A DNA stretch of 64,000 nucleotides from Neobacillus terrae (GCF_011393025.1 NZ_JAAOEO010000008.1:124001-188000); one strand, 5' to 3'; positions 47,148 to 56,316 are shown, counted from the stretch's first letter. Notes: generated by a model from the sequence alone, not told the origin. Translations and numbers: made by a program.

Positions 47148-47753
47148 TTAATCCAGGCTCTCAAATTTATTACTGTTATTGTACATTTGAGAGACGCTGC
47201 CAGGAAGTCCTCTATATATAGCAAAGCTTATTAACACAACAAGCAGCTTATCAGGAACATCAACTACGATTTCATCAAGGAATGAAGCTAGCCACACAGA
47301 GTCTGTCTTGGCTAGGACGATCGCATATAAAGCGTCTCCCCAAACATTACCTGTCTGCCCTCCCCAAAATCCGATATTGATTGGTGTTGAAACGATCGTT
47401 GCTACAAGTCCCACTATAAGTCCGGCTAGAGCTGCCTTCGACCAGCTGGACAGCCACCCTTTATAACATAAAATTCCAACAGCAAGGCCAATGGCAACAC
47501 TCGTTATTCCATAAACAAACGAAATCGGATCGACTGTAAGTCCATAAATAACGTTGTTTACTGCCCCCGCCAGAGCACCAATGATGGGACCTGCCAGAAT
47601 ACTTGCCAAAACAGTTCCAATTGAATCCAGCCATAACGGCAATTTCAAAAGCCCTGCAAAAAGCTTTCCGATATAATTTATTCCTACTGCAGTTGGTATT
47701 AATACAAGAGCTGCTGTTGAAAATTTCAAAGACCACATGCTTTGTTTTTGCAT
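47148..47753 (-). CDS. ECF transporter substrate-binding S component, CD3073-like
   Basis: The 201-residue protein has six membrane segments with LPLWLDSIGTVLASILAGPI then GALAGAVNNVIYGLT, typical of an S component group I know as CD3073-like. The S component fixes substrate choice. Its operon partner is a nucleoside phosphorylase, so a nucleoside, or a part of one, is the best guess (inference). AGGG lies before the ATG. Confidence 0.8.
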   Translation of the reverse strand: MQKQSMWSLKFSTAALVLIPTAVGINYIGKLFAGLLKLPLWLDSIGTVLASILAGPIIGALAGAVNNVIYGLTVDPISFVYGITSVAIGLAVGILCYKGWLSSWSKAALAGLIVGLVATIVSTPINIGFWGGQTGNVWGDALYAIVLAKTDSVWLASFLDEIVVDVPDKLLVVLISFAIYRGLPGSVSQMYNNSNKFESLD

Positions 47754-47833
47754 GAGTGAACCCTCCCATTTGTTTTCTTAATAAATATCAAGCTATTAAA
47801 TGAACGAGCTGGATTCATGCTGTATGCTGCTTG

Positions 47834-48586
47834 TCAGGAATGGAATGAATTGTGAAATGATACGATAGCTTCAAGTACGGTTCGGATTTCTCTCTCTTCT
47901 CCGAGCTTTGCGGCATTGTCACCATCAATGTAGTTATTGATTCCCCCTTCAAGATTCTCATCTTTTTCTACTACTACATTTAATATGGATGCGGTCTTTA
48001 CACCGCGCAAGCCGCCAATTACAAATAAAGCTGCCGTTTCCATATCAGAAGCAAGTATTCCTTTTCCCGCCCAATATTCGTCAATCAACTGTTCTTCATC
48101 AGTATAAAAGCTGTCATGACTCCTGACAAGACCTTTGAAGTGGGAGTAAGATAATCTTTTTGCAGCACTTGCTATATGAAACAGTAAATCTGTATCAGGA
48201 ACAGCAGGGTATGCTTGATCGATATAGGCCGCTGATGCTCCGTCATTCCTTACAGCACCTGATGCTATTATCAAGTCTCCCACCCTAATTCCAGGCTGGT
48301 TAGCCCCGCAGCTTCCTATTCGAATCATCGCTTTAACACCAATATTTTTTAATTCTTCTACTGCGATTCCTGCGGAGGCTCCCCCGATTCCTGTTGATGT
48401 TACTAAAATAGGAATCCCTCTATATGAACCTGAAATACTCCGATACTCACGGTTATACGCAATTTCCTTAGGCTGATCTAAAAACTCCGCGACGGTTTTA
48501 ACCCTTCCAGGATCACCCGGCAGCAGGGCATATTGGATCCCAATATCTTTTCCTACTCTTATATGCGGCTGAAGACTTTTATCCAT
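47834..48586 (-). CDS. Nucleoside phosphorylase, uridine-phosphorylase-like
   Basis: The 250-residue PNP/UDP-family enzyme shows LLPGDPGRVKTVAEFLD, the phosphate-binding RIGSCGANQPGIRVGDLIIAS, VRNDGASAAYID and SDMETAALFVIGG. The order resembles Udp more than DeoD. It splits nucleosides with phosphate into base and sugar-1-phosphate. It leads the ECF operon, 80 bp before the S component, suggesting uptake and breakdown of one nucleoside. GGAGG precedes the ATG. MTA/SAH nucleosidases are distant alternatives. Confidence 0.85.
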   Translation of the reverse strand: MDKSLQPHIRVGKDIGIQYALLPGDPGRVKTVAEFLDQPKEIAYNREYRSISGSYRGIPILVTSTGIGGASAGIAVEELKNIGVKAMIRIGSCGANQPGIRVGDLIIASGAVRNDGASAAYIDQAYPAVPDTDLLFHIASAAKRLSYSHFKGLVRSHDSFYTDEEQLIDEYWAGKGILASDMETAALFVIGGLRGVKTASILNVVVEKDENLEGGINNYIDGDNAAKLGEEREIRTVLEAIVSFHNSFHS

Positions 48587-48643
48587 TGCTGCCTCCTCTA
48601 GATTTGGTAATATTAACTATATTTTACATTATCAAGACAATAA

Positions 48644-48680
48644 AAAATAGAGGTTCCCGATGTGGGACGTCCTCTATTTT
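48644..48680 (-). terminator. Terminator upstream of the nucleoside phosphorylase gene
   Basis: AAAATAGAGG and CCTCTATTTT form the outer stem, with a T-rich tract on the minus strand. It lies 420 bp beyond the VanW stop, past the repeat array, so the array would be part of a long VanW 3' untranslated region. The operon promoter is probably between it and 48586. Confidence 0.65.
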
Positions 48681-48797
48681 CATTTGGAACCTTTTTTTTT
48701 TAATAAGGTTCGTTTTCTATTAAAATAATCATACTTTTCATCTCATTTGGTGAAAGAAGGCAAGTTTTTTTAAAAAAAATGAGTTTTCGGTTAAGGA

Positions 48798-49025
48798 ATG
48801 ATAGAGTTTGGCTTTGAAATGCACGACTTTCGTTTCAGAATGCACGAATTTCGCTTCAGAATGCACGAATTCAGCTTCAAAATGCACGATTTCGACTCCG
48901 GAATGCACGATTTCGACTTTGGAATGCACGTCTTCACCTCGGAACGCACAACCTCAGTTTGGAATGCACGTCTTCCTATTTAAATGCCTGACCGCGGCTT
49001 CAGGATGCTCAAATCCGTGGAATAA
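48798..49025. repeat. Intergenic array with ATGCACGA core and 20-21-bp period
   Basis: Cores begin at 48798 (weak), 48819, 48840, 48861, 48882, 48903, 48924, 48944, 48964, 48984 (weak) and 49005 (weak). The first six steps are 21 bp, the next three 20 bp and the last 21. The 13-bp linkers keep a TTTCG/CTTC flavour. On the minus strand the core reads TCGTGCAT. No ribosome binding site precedes the open frame that crosses it. The rest of 48587-49101 holds no gene. Confidence 0.85.
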
Positions 49026-49101
49026 ATACCCGAGTACCAATTTACATTGACTCTCTTAAACTTTAAATGCCCAGTTTGGATAGGACTTGCCTAATCCAAG
49101 A

Positions 49102-50124
49102 CTAAGAGTTCGCATGTCCTCCGGTTTTTAAAGCTGTTTGATAGTTTTTTGAAGTCCTAACTTCAATGGTCAGCGTACCACTTTTCACATAAGCCTTTAA
49201 AAGAAGAGGAACGCCTGTTGTATTTTGGAATCGGAAATCCAAACCGCCGTAAGATACAGTTGCATCTCTTCCAGTTGGAACATATCCGACATGCAGGGAG
49301 TGGTGGTGCTTTTCCACATACGCTACACCCAGCTTATCTACTGCATTGTAGAGAGTGGATGAGGTCTGACAGATTCCTCCGCCTACACCATCCACCAGTT
49401 TTCCGTCCACTGCTTCAGGTGCATGCTGATATCCATGTGCCTGATCACTCGGACCAACGGTGTAATTAAATGAAAAGGTATCCTGAACACCAAGAATTGT
49501 ATTATTAATTGCCTGAGCAGATAGCTCGATATTTTTAGATCGCCCCACTACGGAACTATTGAATCTAGTTGTATAGGAAGCTACGACTACTTCTCCTAAA
49601 GAAGTTACTTCCTCCGGCTTATAGCTGCTATTCGTAACATACAATGGCAGTTCAACTGTTCCTCCAGCTTGAGAGGCATTCATTATTTTATCAACCAGTT
49701 CTTTTTCCTCTAGAATTATTTTTGGTTTCCCTTTAACAATATTTCCGCTTGCATCAATATGGTCAGGTACCATACGCTGGTCGTATCCTGGTGTGGTTTG
49801 AGTTCCCCGGGCTAATTCCTTTGCCCAATTTCCCATTTCCGTCTTGTACTTTTCATTATCGGTTCCATATCCGAGATCTCTGGGTGTAAAAGTTTTAAGT
49901 TCCTTTTTGGTGATTGGATCGATAACTTGAATCACAACCGGTTTTTCCTCCTGTTTTGGTTCTTCTAGTCTAGGAGCCATCTTTTTCGGAGGTGAGACCT
50001 GCTTTTCGAGTTCTGCTACCTTCTTCTCCAGTGCGGCTTCCTTCGCCGTTTTACCGGCACAGCCTGCCAATCCCATTAAACATAACGCCAGAACGATTAA
50101 AAAAGTGAATTTAACCTTTACCAT
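49102..50124 (-). CDS. VanW-family lipoprotein
   Basis: The 340-residue protein starts with a lipoprotein signal (lipobox LAGC at about residue 22), followed by a short coiled coil (EAALEKKVAELEKQV). The C-terminal VanW domain has AQAINNTILGVQDTFSFNYT, GGGICQTSSTLYNAV and EKHHHS. VanW proteins occur in vancomycin clusters and spore or wall proteins, but their chemistry is unsettled. It is anchored outside the membrane. It is monocistronic, with the repeat array downstream. Confidence 0.88.
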   Translation of the reverse strand: MVKVKFTFLIVLALCLMGLAGCAGKTAKEAALEKKVAELEKQVSPPKKMAPRLEEPKQEEKPVVIQVIDPITKKELKTFTPRDLGYGTDNEKYKTEMGNWAKELARGTQTTPGYDQRMVPDHIDASGNIVKGKPKIILEEKELVDKIMNASQAGGTVELPLYVTNSSYKPEEVTSLGEVVVASYTTRFNSSVVGRSKNIELSAQAINNTILGVQDTFSFNYTVGPSDQAHGYQHAPEAVDGKLVDGVGGGICQTSSTLYNAVDKLGVAYVEKHHHSLHVGYVPTGRDATVSYGGLDFRFQNTTGVPLLLKAYVKSGTLTIEVRTSKNYQTALKTGGHANS

Positions 50125-50233
50125 ATTTCCCCCACATTTATCTTTTTTTATAATATTCCCGCAAAACTAAATGGATTCCTCTCACATTCTAAAATTCTAT
50201 TCATTATTTGTTTAAAAATTCCTTTTAAAACGA

Positions 50234-50265
50234 AAAAAGGGCACTATTTTTAGCGCCCCTTTTTC
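50234..50265. terminator. Terminator of the PrcB-like gene
   Basis: AAAAAAGGGC and GCCCCTTTTT flank a 13-nt loop at the gene's stop codon. Both directions are possible. Confidence 0.6.
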
Positions 50266-50998
50266 ATTGGGTAATTTTAAAAGGCCATACCGCCATGTTC
50301 GTTTCCTTCCCCTTGGGATGGACGATCTGCAGCAAATATGTTGCTCCTTTTTCATAAGGTTCATTTGGAATAACTTTAATTTGATTATCTCTTTCTAAAA
50401 TTGTGGTGACCGGCAGTTCCATTCCGTCCATTTTTTTAAGTGTGATTTTATACGAACCAAGTTCTGATTGAGAGATTGGCTGATCCAGGGGAATAGTCCA
50501 AGCTTTTCTTGTATCGGCTGTTGCCTGCTCATCATGAAACTCTAGCTTAAAACCGGTTTGATCCAAAACTGGCTTTTTGGTTTCTGCATCTAAAACAGAC
50601 AGAGTAGTGTATTTTGGCAGCTCAATTCTTCCAACTAGATGCGGATAGACAATTACCTGGGCATACATCTTGCCCTTTTCAGGCAGTCGCTGCCGAATAT
50701 ATAGCTTCACTTGCTCCAAAATTTGTTTCTGTCCTGTTAATTCAATGCGGTAACCTGGATGTGGTTTTTGCCCCAGGGAAATCACGTAAAGTGAGCCGAA
50801 CTTATGAACACCTGGATACTCTTTTGCAATTGATACAAAAGCTTTTTCCAAATTGGATAGGCTGCTTTCATCAACTAGCTGAAACGACATTGGATCCTTG
50901 GGCTGAGTGGCGATGGTTTCTCCCCCCCTTATAAAAAATGCGGTGGCCACCGAGAGAAAGATAATAGCTCCCAGCAGCAATATAATATGTTTCTTCAT
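50264..50998 (-). CDS. Secreted or anchored protein with PrcB_C-like domain
   Basis: The 244-residue protein has an N-terminal membrane segment or signal (residues 4-22). The region about 70-140 (LYVISLGQKPHPGYRIELTG ... QVIVYPHLVGRIELPK) matches the PrcB C-terminal domain pattern. A beta-rich tail resembles an Ig-like SbsA-type domain. PrcB is part of a treponemal protease complex, but the role in Bacillus is unknown. It stands alone upstream of the VanW gene, 140 bp apart, same strand. Confidence 0.6.
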   Translation of the reverse strand: MKKHIILLLGAIIFLSVATAFFIRGGETIATQPKDPMSFQLVDESSLSNLEKAFVSIAKEYPGVHKFGSLYVISLGQKPHPGYRIELTGQKQILEQVKLYIRQRLPEKGKMYAQVIVYPHLVGRIELPKYTTLSVLDAETKKPVLDQTGFKLEFHDEQATADTRKAWTIPLDQPISQSELGSYKITLKKMDGMELPVTTILERDNQIKVIPNEPYEKGATYLLQIVHPKGKETNMAVWPFKITQ

Positions 50999-51382
50999 AA
51001 AACATTACCCCTTCCAGGCATTTTTATTTCTACTATTATTTACCTTATTCCATAAAAGTACTACCTTAATAATGTTAGTTATTTTGTACTTGGAAGCAAT
51101 ATAGTTAGATAAATAACACCAAAGTTTAGACATAAGGGGCCAATACATCTTGAAAAATAGAAATGAATGGATTTTATTAAGTGGAGAATTATTGGGAACC
51201 TGAGATTATAACTCGGGATTTTAGGAAATTTGGAATTAAGGCAAGCAAACATGCCCCCCAATTTTATGAAATCACTGCTTTTGGCTTTGGTCTCCTGGAT
51301 TGAAGTTTTTTATTATTTCAACTTATTTAGCCCGATAGAAAACAAAAAGAACCAGCATAAAAAAACTAGTTCTTTTCCCATA

Positions 51383-51538
51383 TTATATTTCAGTTATTCT
51401 TATATCTGTAAAGGACTGGCCAAATAGCTCACTTTTAATTAATAGTTCACCTAGTGCTTCTCTTTCATCATATGCTTTTATCACTTCTGAGAAGATAATA
51501 TCACTGTCATTTCTTACAACAACTTTATATTCGTTCAT
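51383..51538 (-). CDS. Small hypothetical protein (51 aa)
   Basis: An ATG at 51538 follows AGGTGG by 6 nt. The frame reads MNEYKVVVRNDSDIIFSEVI, then KAYDEREALGELLIKSELFG, ending ITEI. The pattern is beta-helix-beta. I do not recognise it. It lies 86 bp upstream of nothing on its strand except the spacer before the PrcB-like gene. The gap 50999-51382 holds only A/T-rich sequence with no gene I can support. Confidence 0.6.
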   Translation of the reverse strand: MNEYKVVVRNDSDIIFSEVIKAYDEREALGELLIKSELFGQSFTDIRITEI

Positions 51539-51623
51539 TGCTGTACCACCTAATTATTTTTATTTCTTTTGTTTCTTGATTTTACTCTAAAGTTCGCCTT
51601 TAATCCAATGGGAGTTCATTTCT

Positions 51624-52430
51624 CTATTTTACTGCAGCACAGATTAATCCAAAATAGGTTGGTGCTTCGTATGAAAGGAAATCAATTTCTCTTTCACCTG
51701 GTGGTATGGCTCCGGCCAGAATGAGGGTCTGCCAGATTCCGTCAGGCTTAGCTGCTTCAATGAAATCTTCATCAAATCTTGCCATGCCCTCAAGATCATT
51801 TTGTTTGATAAAAGAAACAACTTCCTCATCAAGCTTTTTAGCAGCTGGGTCGAATCCGTACGGTCCATTTTCGTCATGCGCATGGGCCCAATCGCAGCTC
51901 GCTATCAATCCAACGCGTTTTGATGATGCTTCTGCCGCTTCCCTTAAGGCCTGGCCAAACTCCACATGCTTTTCAAAAGAAAGTTCTCTTGATGGATTGA
52001 TGACGACGATGGGTACCTCCGGCATGAAACGAAGCGGGACCATAGCTCCCCAATCGATTGGCAGACAGGATATCGGCCCGGCAGAGGTTCCGAAATTAAT
52101 GGTTCCAACCGGCACATCTTTTCCGGCAGCCTTTTCAGCTATGCTTCTTGCAAACTCTCTATCCACCCTTTTTTCCATTTCGAAAAAAATGCCTTCTTCA
52201 TCGACAGTGCCCATCATTCTTTCAGAGTCAGTTATAGAGAACTGTCCATTGATCCTTGTTCCATGAGGGGTTAAAACCACGATAACATCAGGCTTCGCTT
52301 TTTCCATTTCCGTTCCCAGCTTAAACATGCTCTCGCGTGTTTCAGACATTCTTCCGGGATCCTTTCCCGCTAATTCTGGAATAATTTCCGTACCGTGCGG
52401 TGCAATACAAGCAAAAACAAATGAATTCAT
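51624..52430 (-). CDS. LigB/DODA-type extradiol dioxygenase family protein
   Basis: The 268-residue protein has FACIAPHGTEIIPELAG, VVLTPHGTRI (metal histidines), VVINPSRELSFEKHVEFGQA, ASCDWAHAHDENGPYGFDP and LSYEAPTYFG. It is a class III extradiol dioxygenase fold, also shared by AmmeMemoRadiSam B proteins. It would open a catecholic ring with Fe(II), but no aromatic pathway is nearby. I prefer the ATG at 52430, which has AAAGGA 8 nt before, over the one at 52439. It is monocistronic. Confidence 0.8.
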   Translation of the reverse strand: MNSFVFACIAPHGTEIIPELAGKDPGRMSETRESMFKLGTEMEKAKPDVIVVLTPHGTRINGQFSITDSERMMGTVDEEGIFFEMEKRVDREFARSIAEKAAGKDVPVGTINFGTSAGPISCLPIDWGAMVPLRFMPEVPIVVINPSRELSFEKHVEFGQALREAAEASSKRVGLIASCDWAHAHDENGPYGFDPAAKKLDEEVVSFIKQNDLEGMARFDEDFIEAAKPDGIWQTLILAGAIPPGEREIDFLSYEAPTYFGLICAAVK

Positions 52431-52493
52431 AAAATTCATCCTTTCTTAAAATTCCTATATATTAAATTAAAGAATTCCCAGGAGAAATCCTGC

Positions 52494-52532
52494 AAAAAGA
52501 CGGACCCCAATATTGGGAATCCGACTTTTTTC
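52494..52532. terminator. Bidirectional terminator after the sigma factor gene
   Basis: CGG, CCCAAT, ATTGGG and CCG form the stem within AAAAAG/CTTTTTT. It lies 5 bp past the sigma factor stop. Confidence 0.8.
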
Positions 52533-52536
52533 TGAG

Positions 52537-53058
52537 CTATGCTGAGTATTTTTCCAGGAATGATTGTTTTAACTGTTTTCTTGCCCGGTAAAGCCTTGTT
52601 TTTACAGTTGCCGTTTTCAACTGAAGGAGTCCTGCAATTTCCTGCTCCTTTAGCCCGAATTTCACCTTTAATAGGAGAATGTCCCTGTATTCGGCAGCAA
52701 GGTAATTAATTCTTTTATTCAAGTCTGCCTCAAGCATACGTGCTTCTACTTCTTCTTCCGTATCCATTTCAGATGGAACCTCCCAATTAAGCTTTTCCAT
52801 CACAGTTTGGTCTGCAGGAACCCACCTTTTTCTTCTTTCGGTTCGAATAAAGTCTATGGCAGTCCTGGCAGCAATCGATGACAGCCATGCCCCTACTTTT
52901 TCAACGTTATCTACTGTATCCATCTTTTTAAAAGCTTTAAGAAAGGTTTCCTGTACGACATCTTCGGCAAGGAACCGGTCCTTTGTGACTGAAAAGGCAA
53001 TATAGAAAAGCCGTTTGGAATACATAGAGTGCAATTGTTCAAAATCGCATCGCACCAT
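52537..53058 (-). CDS. ECF-type RNA polymerase sigma factor
   Basis: The 173-residue protein has sigma region 2 (FYIAFSVTKDRFLAEDVVQE then TFLKAFKKMD) and region 4 (YLAAEYRDILLLKVKFGLKE then IAGLLQLKTATVKTRLYRAR). It is a stand-alone ECF sigma with no anti-sigma gene next to it. It closes the GntR-ABC-permease operon with a 14-bp gap. It may switch on envelope-stress genes when the transporter operon is induced (inference). Confidence 0.9.
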   Translation of the reverse strand: MVRCDFEQLHSMYSKRLFYIAFSVTKDRFLAEDVVQETFLKAFKKMDTVDNVEKVGAWLSSIAARTAIDFIRTERRKRWVPADQTVMEKLNWEVPSEMDTEEEVEARMLEADLNKRINYLAAEYRDILLLKVKFGLKEQEIAGLLQLKTATVKTRLYRARKQLKQSFLEKYSA

Positions 53059-53072
53059 GCCTCCACCCCCTT

Positions 53073-55046
53073 TTATTCAAAATGTTCTTTTATAAAACCA
53101 GGGACGTGTTTGTCATCAAAGTAGAAAATCTCATGGAAGTTTCCGCCCTTATAAGTAAATACACAAAGGTATTCCTTCCTACCGACACTTGCGCTGTTTA
53201 TAGCTTCATTCATTTGATCTGGATCCGTTATTTTTAAAGTCTGTGGATCCTTTTGGATTCTCTCGGCTTCCCGTTCAGGATCGGTCCCTGGCTCTAAAGT
53301 ATTTTTTGCCACAAAAATAGCATCCAGGTTTTTAGCTGTTATTTTAGCCTGTTCAAGCAAACCCTTTCCCTCAAGCCACTCGTTGGTATTTTTATAAGTG
53401 GGGCTTAACTGAAGGTTTATAAATTGATGCTTTCCAACGCGAATTTCGATATTGGAGCCTCTTGACTGAAAATAGGTTCGATCATCATAAGATTCTTCCA
53501 GAATGTCTTTTCTAAGCAGGGCAATAGCTTTTTTAACATCCTCAGGTGAAGATATGGCAGCACTGCTGCCACTCGGTCCATTAGAATTAAAAATGATGCT
53601 TTTTACCTTGTTTTCTTTCACTCTAAAAATATCGTAGGTGTTCTGCTTAAATTCAGCAGATTCATAGATTGGCTTATAAAGATCCGCATAATACTTTTCG
53701 TACATTCGGTATTCACGGATCACTTTTCCGCCGTCTTTCAGGTTATAAACCAAGAAGACTAATTGCCTTTCTTCTCTAATATCATTAGATTCCTGCTTAC
53801 GGTCTGCTAAAATCTGCTTGTGAAGCCTGCGTACAGCTTCAATATTTGCCTTTTCCTTCATTGGAATCGGAGTATATGGAGAACCATAAGCATTTGTGTA
53901 TACATCTCCATTTGGCCTTGCAATATTTAAACTGTCCGTCATTAGGACACTTTGAATTTCACTGGAGTCCGGAATCCTGTTTTCATAGAAACCCAGAGAA
54001 TGTATAGCTAAAATCAAAATCGCAATCACACCTGAATACACAGCAAGGCCCTTGACATTCCTGAGAACTCTCCATGTTTTCTGCAAAACCATTTCAGCAG
54101 CAAAGTAGCCGATTATTGCACCGATTGCATAGCCGATTATTGTCCACCAAATATCGCTGTTAGAGGTTTGGCTGAAGTACGTTCCTCCTGTAAGCATGGA
54201 ACAAAAGGTGGCGCCATATTTAAATACTCCCCGTAAGCCTTTAAATGCAATTGCCTCTGAGGCTGACTCCAGCTTCCTTTTTTTATAAAGGACCAAAGAA
54301 AAAACATATAGAAGAATGATTAACACACCGTATACAGCTGCCATCGCCCAGGTGAATTTCCCGCTTTCAAGTTCCGCCGCGTAAGTAAGCGGAGACATTT
54401 TTTCAACCTGTTTTGTTAAAAAGTAATCACTTGGATATCCAAATAAAAAGACCTTAAAATTGTAAAATGCAAGAAGCATAATGCCTACCGGGAAAAAGAG
54501 TAAGATATATGTCAATACTGCCTGGACAGCCGATATTCCAGTAAGCATCGCAATAAATATTGCGGCTGTAAATAAAACAAGATCAACGAGGATAGTTGTT
54601 CCTGCCCAATAAAATACATCCTTAATGTTAAACACCATTGATAATCCCATTGCCGAATGAATGATGCTGGTTAGAATAGCAATAAGTACTACTGGAATGA
54701 TTAAATATAAAATACCGTTTAAAGCATAGGTATGAAATAGTTTATCCCGCTTTAGAGGAAGACTGTGCATCAGATCAGATGCCTGTTTGACATGTAGATA
54801 ACGAAACAGAAAAACAGCGAGCAAAACCGGAACAGCAAGAGTCAAACTCATCTGGATTTGAAATGTAAATTGATAAAGGTTATCTACCCTTTGAAAAGGC
54901 ATCCTCATTTCATCTGAATACCTTTGCATAATACCAAGTGGCAATGCGATAAAGAGGCCGATAAAGTAAACGAGGGATACCCATCCAGTGCTCCGGACAA
55001 TCTGTGTGCTTATCTCCTTATTCCACAATGACATTTTGGATGGCAT
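53073..55046 (-). CDS. ABC transporter permease with large C-terminal soluble domain
   Basis: The protein has 657 residues. The first 370 contain about eight membrane segments (for instance WVSLVYFIGLFIALPLG and VLTYILLFFPVGIMLLAFY). The last 280 are soluble and start after FYENRIPDSSE. It resembles YtrC/YtrD-type permeases of the Bacillus ytr cluster. I start it at ATG 55046, 9 nt after GGGGGA and overlapping the ATPase gene; ATG 55034 is possible. The soluble part may sense a ligand outside the cell (inference). Confidence 0.82.
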   Translation of the reverse strand: MPSKMSLWNKEISTQIVRSTGWVSLVYFIGLFIALPLGIMQRYSDEMRMPFQRVDNLYQFTFQIQMSLTLAVPVLLAVFLFRYLHVKQASDLMHSLPLKRDKLFHTYALNGILYLIIPVVLIAILTSIIHSAMGLSMVFNIKDVFYWAGTTILVDLVLFTAAIFIAMLTGISAVQAVLTYILLFFPVGIMLLAFYNFKVFLFGYPSDYFLTKQVEKMSPLTYAAELESGKFTWAMAAVYGVLIILLYVFSLVLYKKRKLESASEAIAFKGLRGVFKYGATFCSMLTGGTYFSQTSNSDIWWTIIGYAIGAIIGYFAAEMVLQKTWRVLRNVKGLAVYSGVIAILILAIHSLGFYENRIPDSSEIQSVLMTDSLNIARPNGDVYTNAYGSPYTPIPMKEKANIEAVRRLHKQILADRKQESNDIREERQLVFLVYNLKDGGKVIREYRMYEKYYADLYKPIYESAEFKQNTYDIFRVKENKVKSIIFNSNGPSGSSAAISSPEDVKKAIALLRKDILEESYDDRTYFQSRGSNIEIRVGKHQFINLQLSPTYKNTNEWLEGKGLLEQAKITAKNLDAIFVAKNTLEPGTDPEREAERIQKDPQTLKITDPDQMNEAINSASVGRKEYLCVFTYKGGNFHEIFYFDDKHVPGFIKEHFE

Positions 55047-55920
55047 AGCCGTAATCCCCCATTTCATAAATGAAAATCTCTTCTAAAGTGAGCGGAAGCA
55101 AATCAAAGATAACCGGCTCAGCCTGGCGGATCTGCTTAACAATCTCATCTTCATGTCCTTTTACAATGTATAAATAAATGCTGCCTCTTTTTTCTGTATG
55201 AAGCACTTTTTGTCCCTTTAAAAATGGATCCGGCAAACCGTTTCTAAAGGCTACCTGGATTTTATGAACATCCGACTTCAATTCATCCAGCTCTTTCTCT
55301 ATCAGCACTTCACCGTTATGGATAATTCCGATATGGTCACAAATATCCTCCAGCTCCCTGAGATTATGTGATGAAATCAGAATGGTCATCTCTCTGTCCG
55401 CCACATCCTGTATCAGCAAGTTTTTTACCTTTTTTCGGGCTACCGGGTCCAGTCCATCTAGCGGTTCATCCAGGATCAAGAATTCAGGCTTGGCTGAGAG
55501 AGCCAGGATAAATGCGGCCTGTCGCTGCCACCCTTTGGAAAAAGTATGGATTTTTTTATTTATATCCAGTCCCAGATGATCGGCAAGTGTCAGAAAACGC
55601 TGGTCACTCCAGCTGGGATAAATGCTTTTATAAAAGCGTGCCATTTGTTTAGCTGTGTAATGATTCAAGAAATAAGGCTGGTCTGGTATATAAAAAAGCT
55701 TTTGTTTAATAACCTCATTTTCATAAACCGCTTCTCCGTCAATTCTCACCACTCCGTTATCCGCCTGGTATATCCCTGCAAGAAGCTTGATTAACGTTGT
55801 TTTTCCTGCCCCATTAGAGCCAATCAGTCCGTAAATGGAGCCTTTTTGTATCGTCAGGCTGGCATTTTTAACTGCCTCAAACCGGTCAAACGCCTTGCTA
55901 ATATTTTTCATCTCAATCAT
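55018..55920 (-). CDS. ABC transporter ATP-binding protein, YtrB-like
   Basis: The 300-residue protein has Walker A GSNGAGKTT, a KGWQRQAAFILAL signature (FSKGWQRQ, the variant of YtrB-like ATPases), Walker B FLILDEPLDGLD and SSHNL. It pairs with the permease downstream, with which it overlaps. The start overlaps the GntR gene. The unit probably exports or senses wall-active antibiotics or acetoin-like signals, as for ytr (inference). Confidence 0.88.
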   Translation of the reverse strand: MIEMKNISKAFDRFEAVKNASLTIQKGSIYGLIGSNGAGKTTLIKLLAGIYQADNGVVRIDGEAVYENEVIKQKLFYIPDQPYFLNHYTAKQMARFYKSIYPSWSDQRFLTLADHLGLDINKKIHTFSKGWQRQAAFILALSAKPEFLILDEPLDGLDPVARKKVKNLLIQDVADREMTILISSHNLRELEDICDHIGIIHNGEVLIEKELDELKSDVHKIQVAFRNGLPDPFLKGQKVLHTEKRGSIYLYIVKGHEDEIVKQIRQAEPVIFDLLPLTLEEIFIYEMGDYGYAIQNVIVE

Positions 55921-56302
55921 TGCTTTCGCCTCCCCCTTTTGAAGCGTTCAAGTCTTTTATCAATTTAATTAGATCATCAGCCGGAATGCCGAGATAGAGA
56001 GCTTCAAGGATTAACTTCTCAAGCTCCTTTTTGACGGAGTCCATTTTTTCGGTATCTTTTTTCATATCAATTGGATTAACAAAGCTGCCTTTCCCTTTAA
56101 CTGAATAAATAAATCCCTGAATCTCAAGTTCCCTGTACGCTTTTTGAATCGTGTTCGGATTGATCGTGAGCTCCTGTGCCAATGTCCGGACGGATGGAAG
56201 CTGTTCGTCTGGTTTAAGTATGTCGTTAATAATCAGTTCCTTTAATTTATCGACCAGCTGTTCATAAATGGGCTTACGGCTCCTCATATCAAGCTCAAAC
56301 AT
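55913..56302 (-). CDS. GntR-family transcriptional regulator, YtrA subfamily
   Basis: The protein has 129 residues from ATG 56302 (GGGGG about 4 nt before). The winged helix-turn-helix is MRSRKPIYEQLVDKLKELII then LPSVRTLAQELTINPNTIQK, with only a short C-terminal dimer helix, as in YtrA. YtrA represses its own ABC operon and is released by some peptidoglycan-binding antibiotics. A matching palindrome stands at 56326-56346. It is first in a four-gene operon. Confidence 0.9.
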   Translation of the reverse strand: MFELDMRSRKPIYEQLVDKLKELIINDILKPDEQLPSVRTLAQELTINPNTIQKAYRELEIQGFIYSVKGKGSFVNPIDMKKDTEKMDSVKKELEKLILEALYLGIPADDLIKLIKDLNASKGGGESND

Positions 56303-56316
56303 AGTAACCCCCAATC

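Noticed and set aside
48798..48983. A 61-codon frame of seven-residue repeats (MHEFRFR-like) across the ATGCACGA array
   Set aside because: The 21-bp period makes any open frame look heptad-like. There is no spaced ribosome binding site, the 20-bp units shift the frame, and frames on the other strand are also open. The other arrays show no such coding pattern.
48798..49025. CRISPR array
   Set aside because: Units are 21 bp with an 8-bp core and 13-bp linkers, far from 28-37-bp repeats with 30-40-bp spacers, and no cas gene is present.
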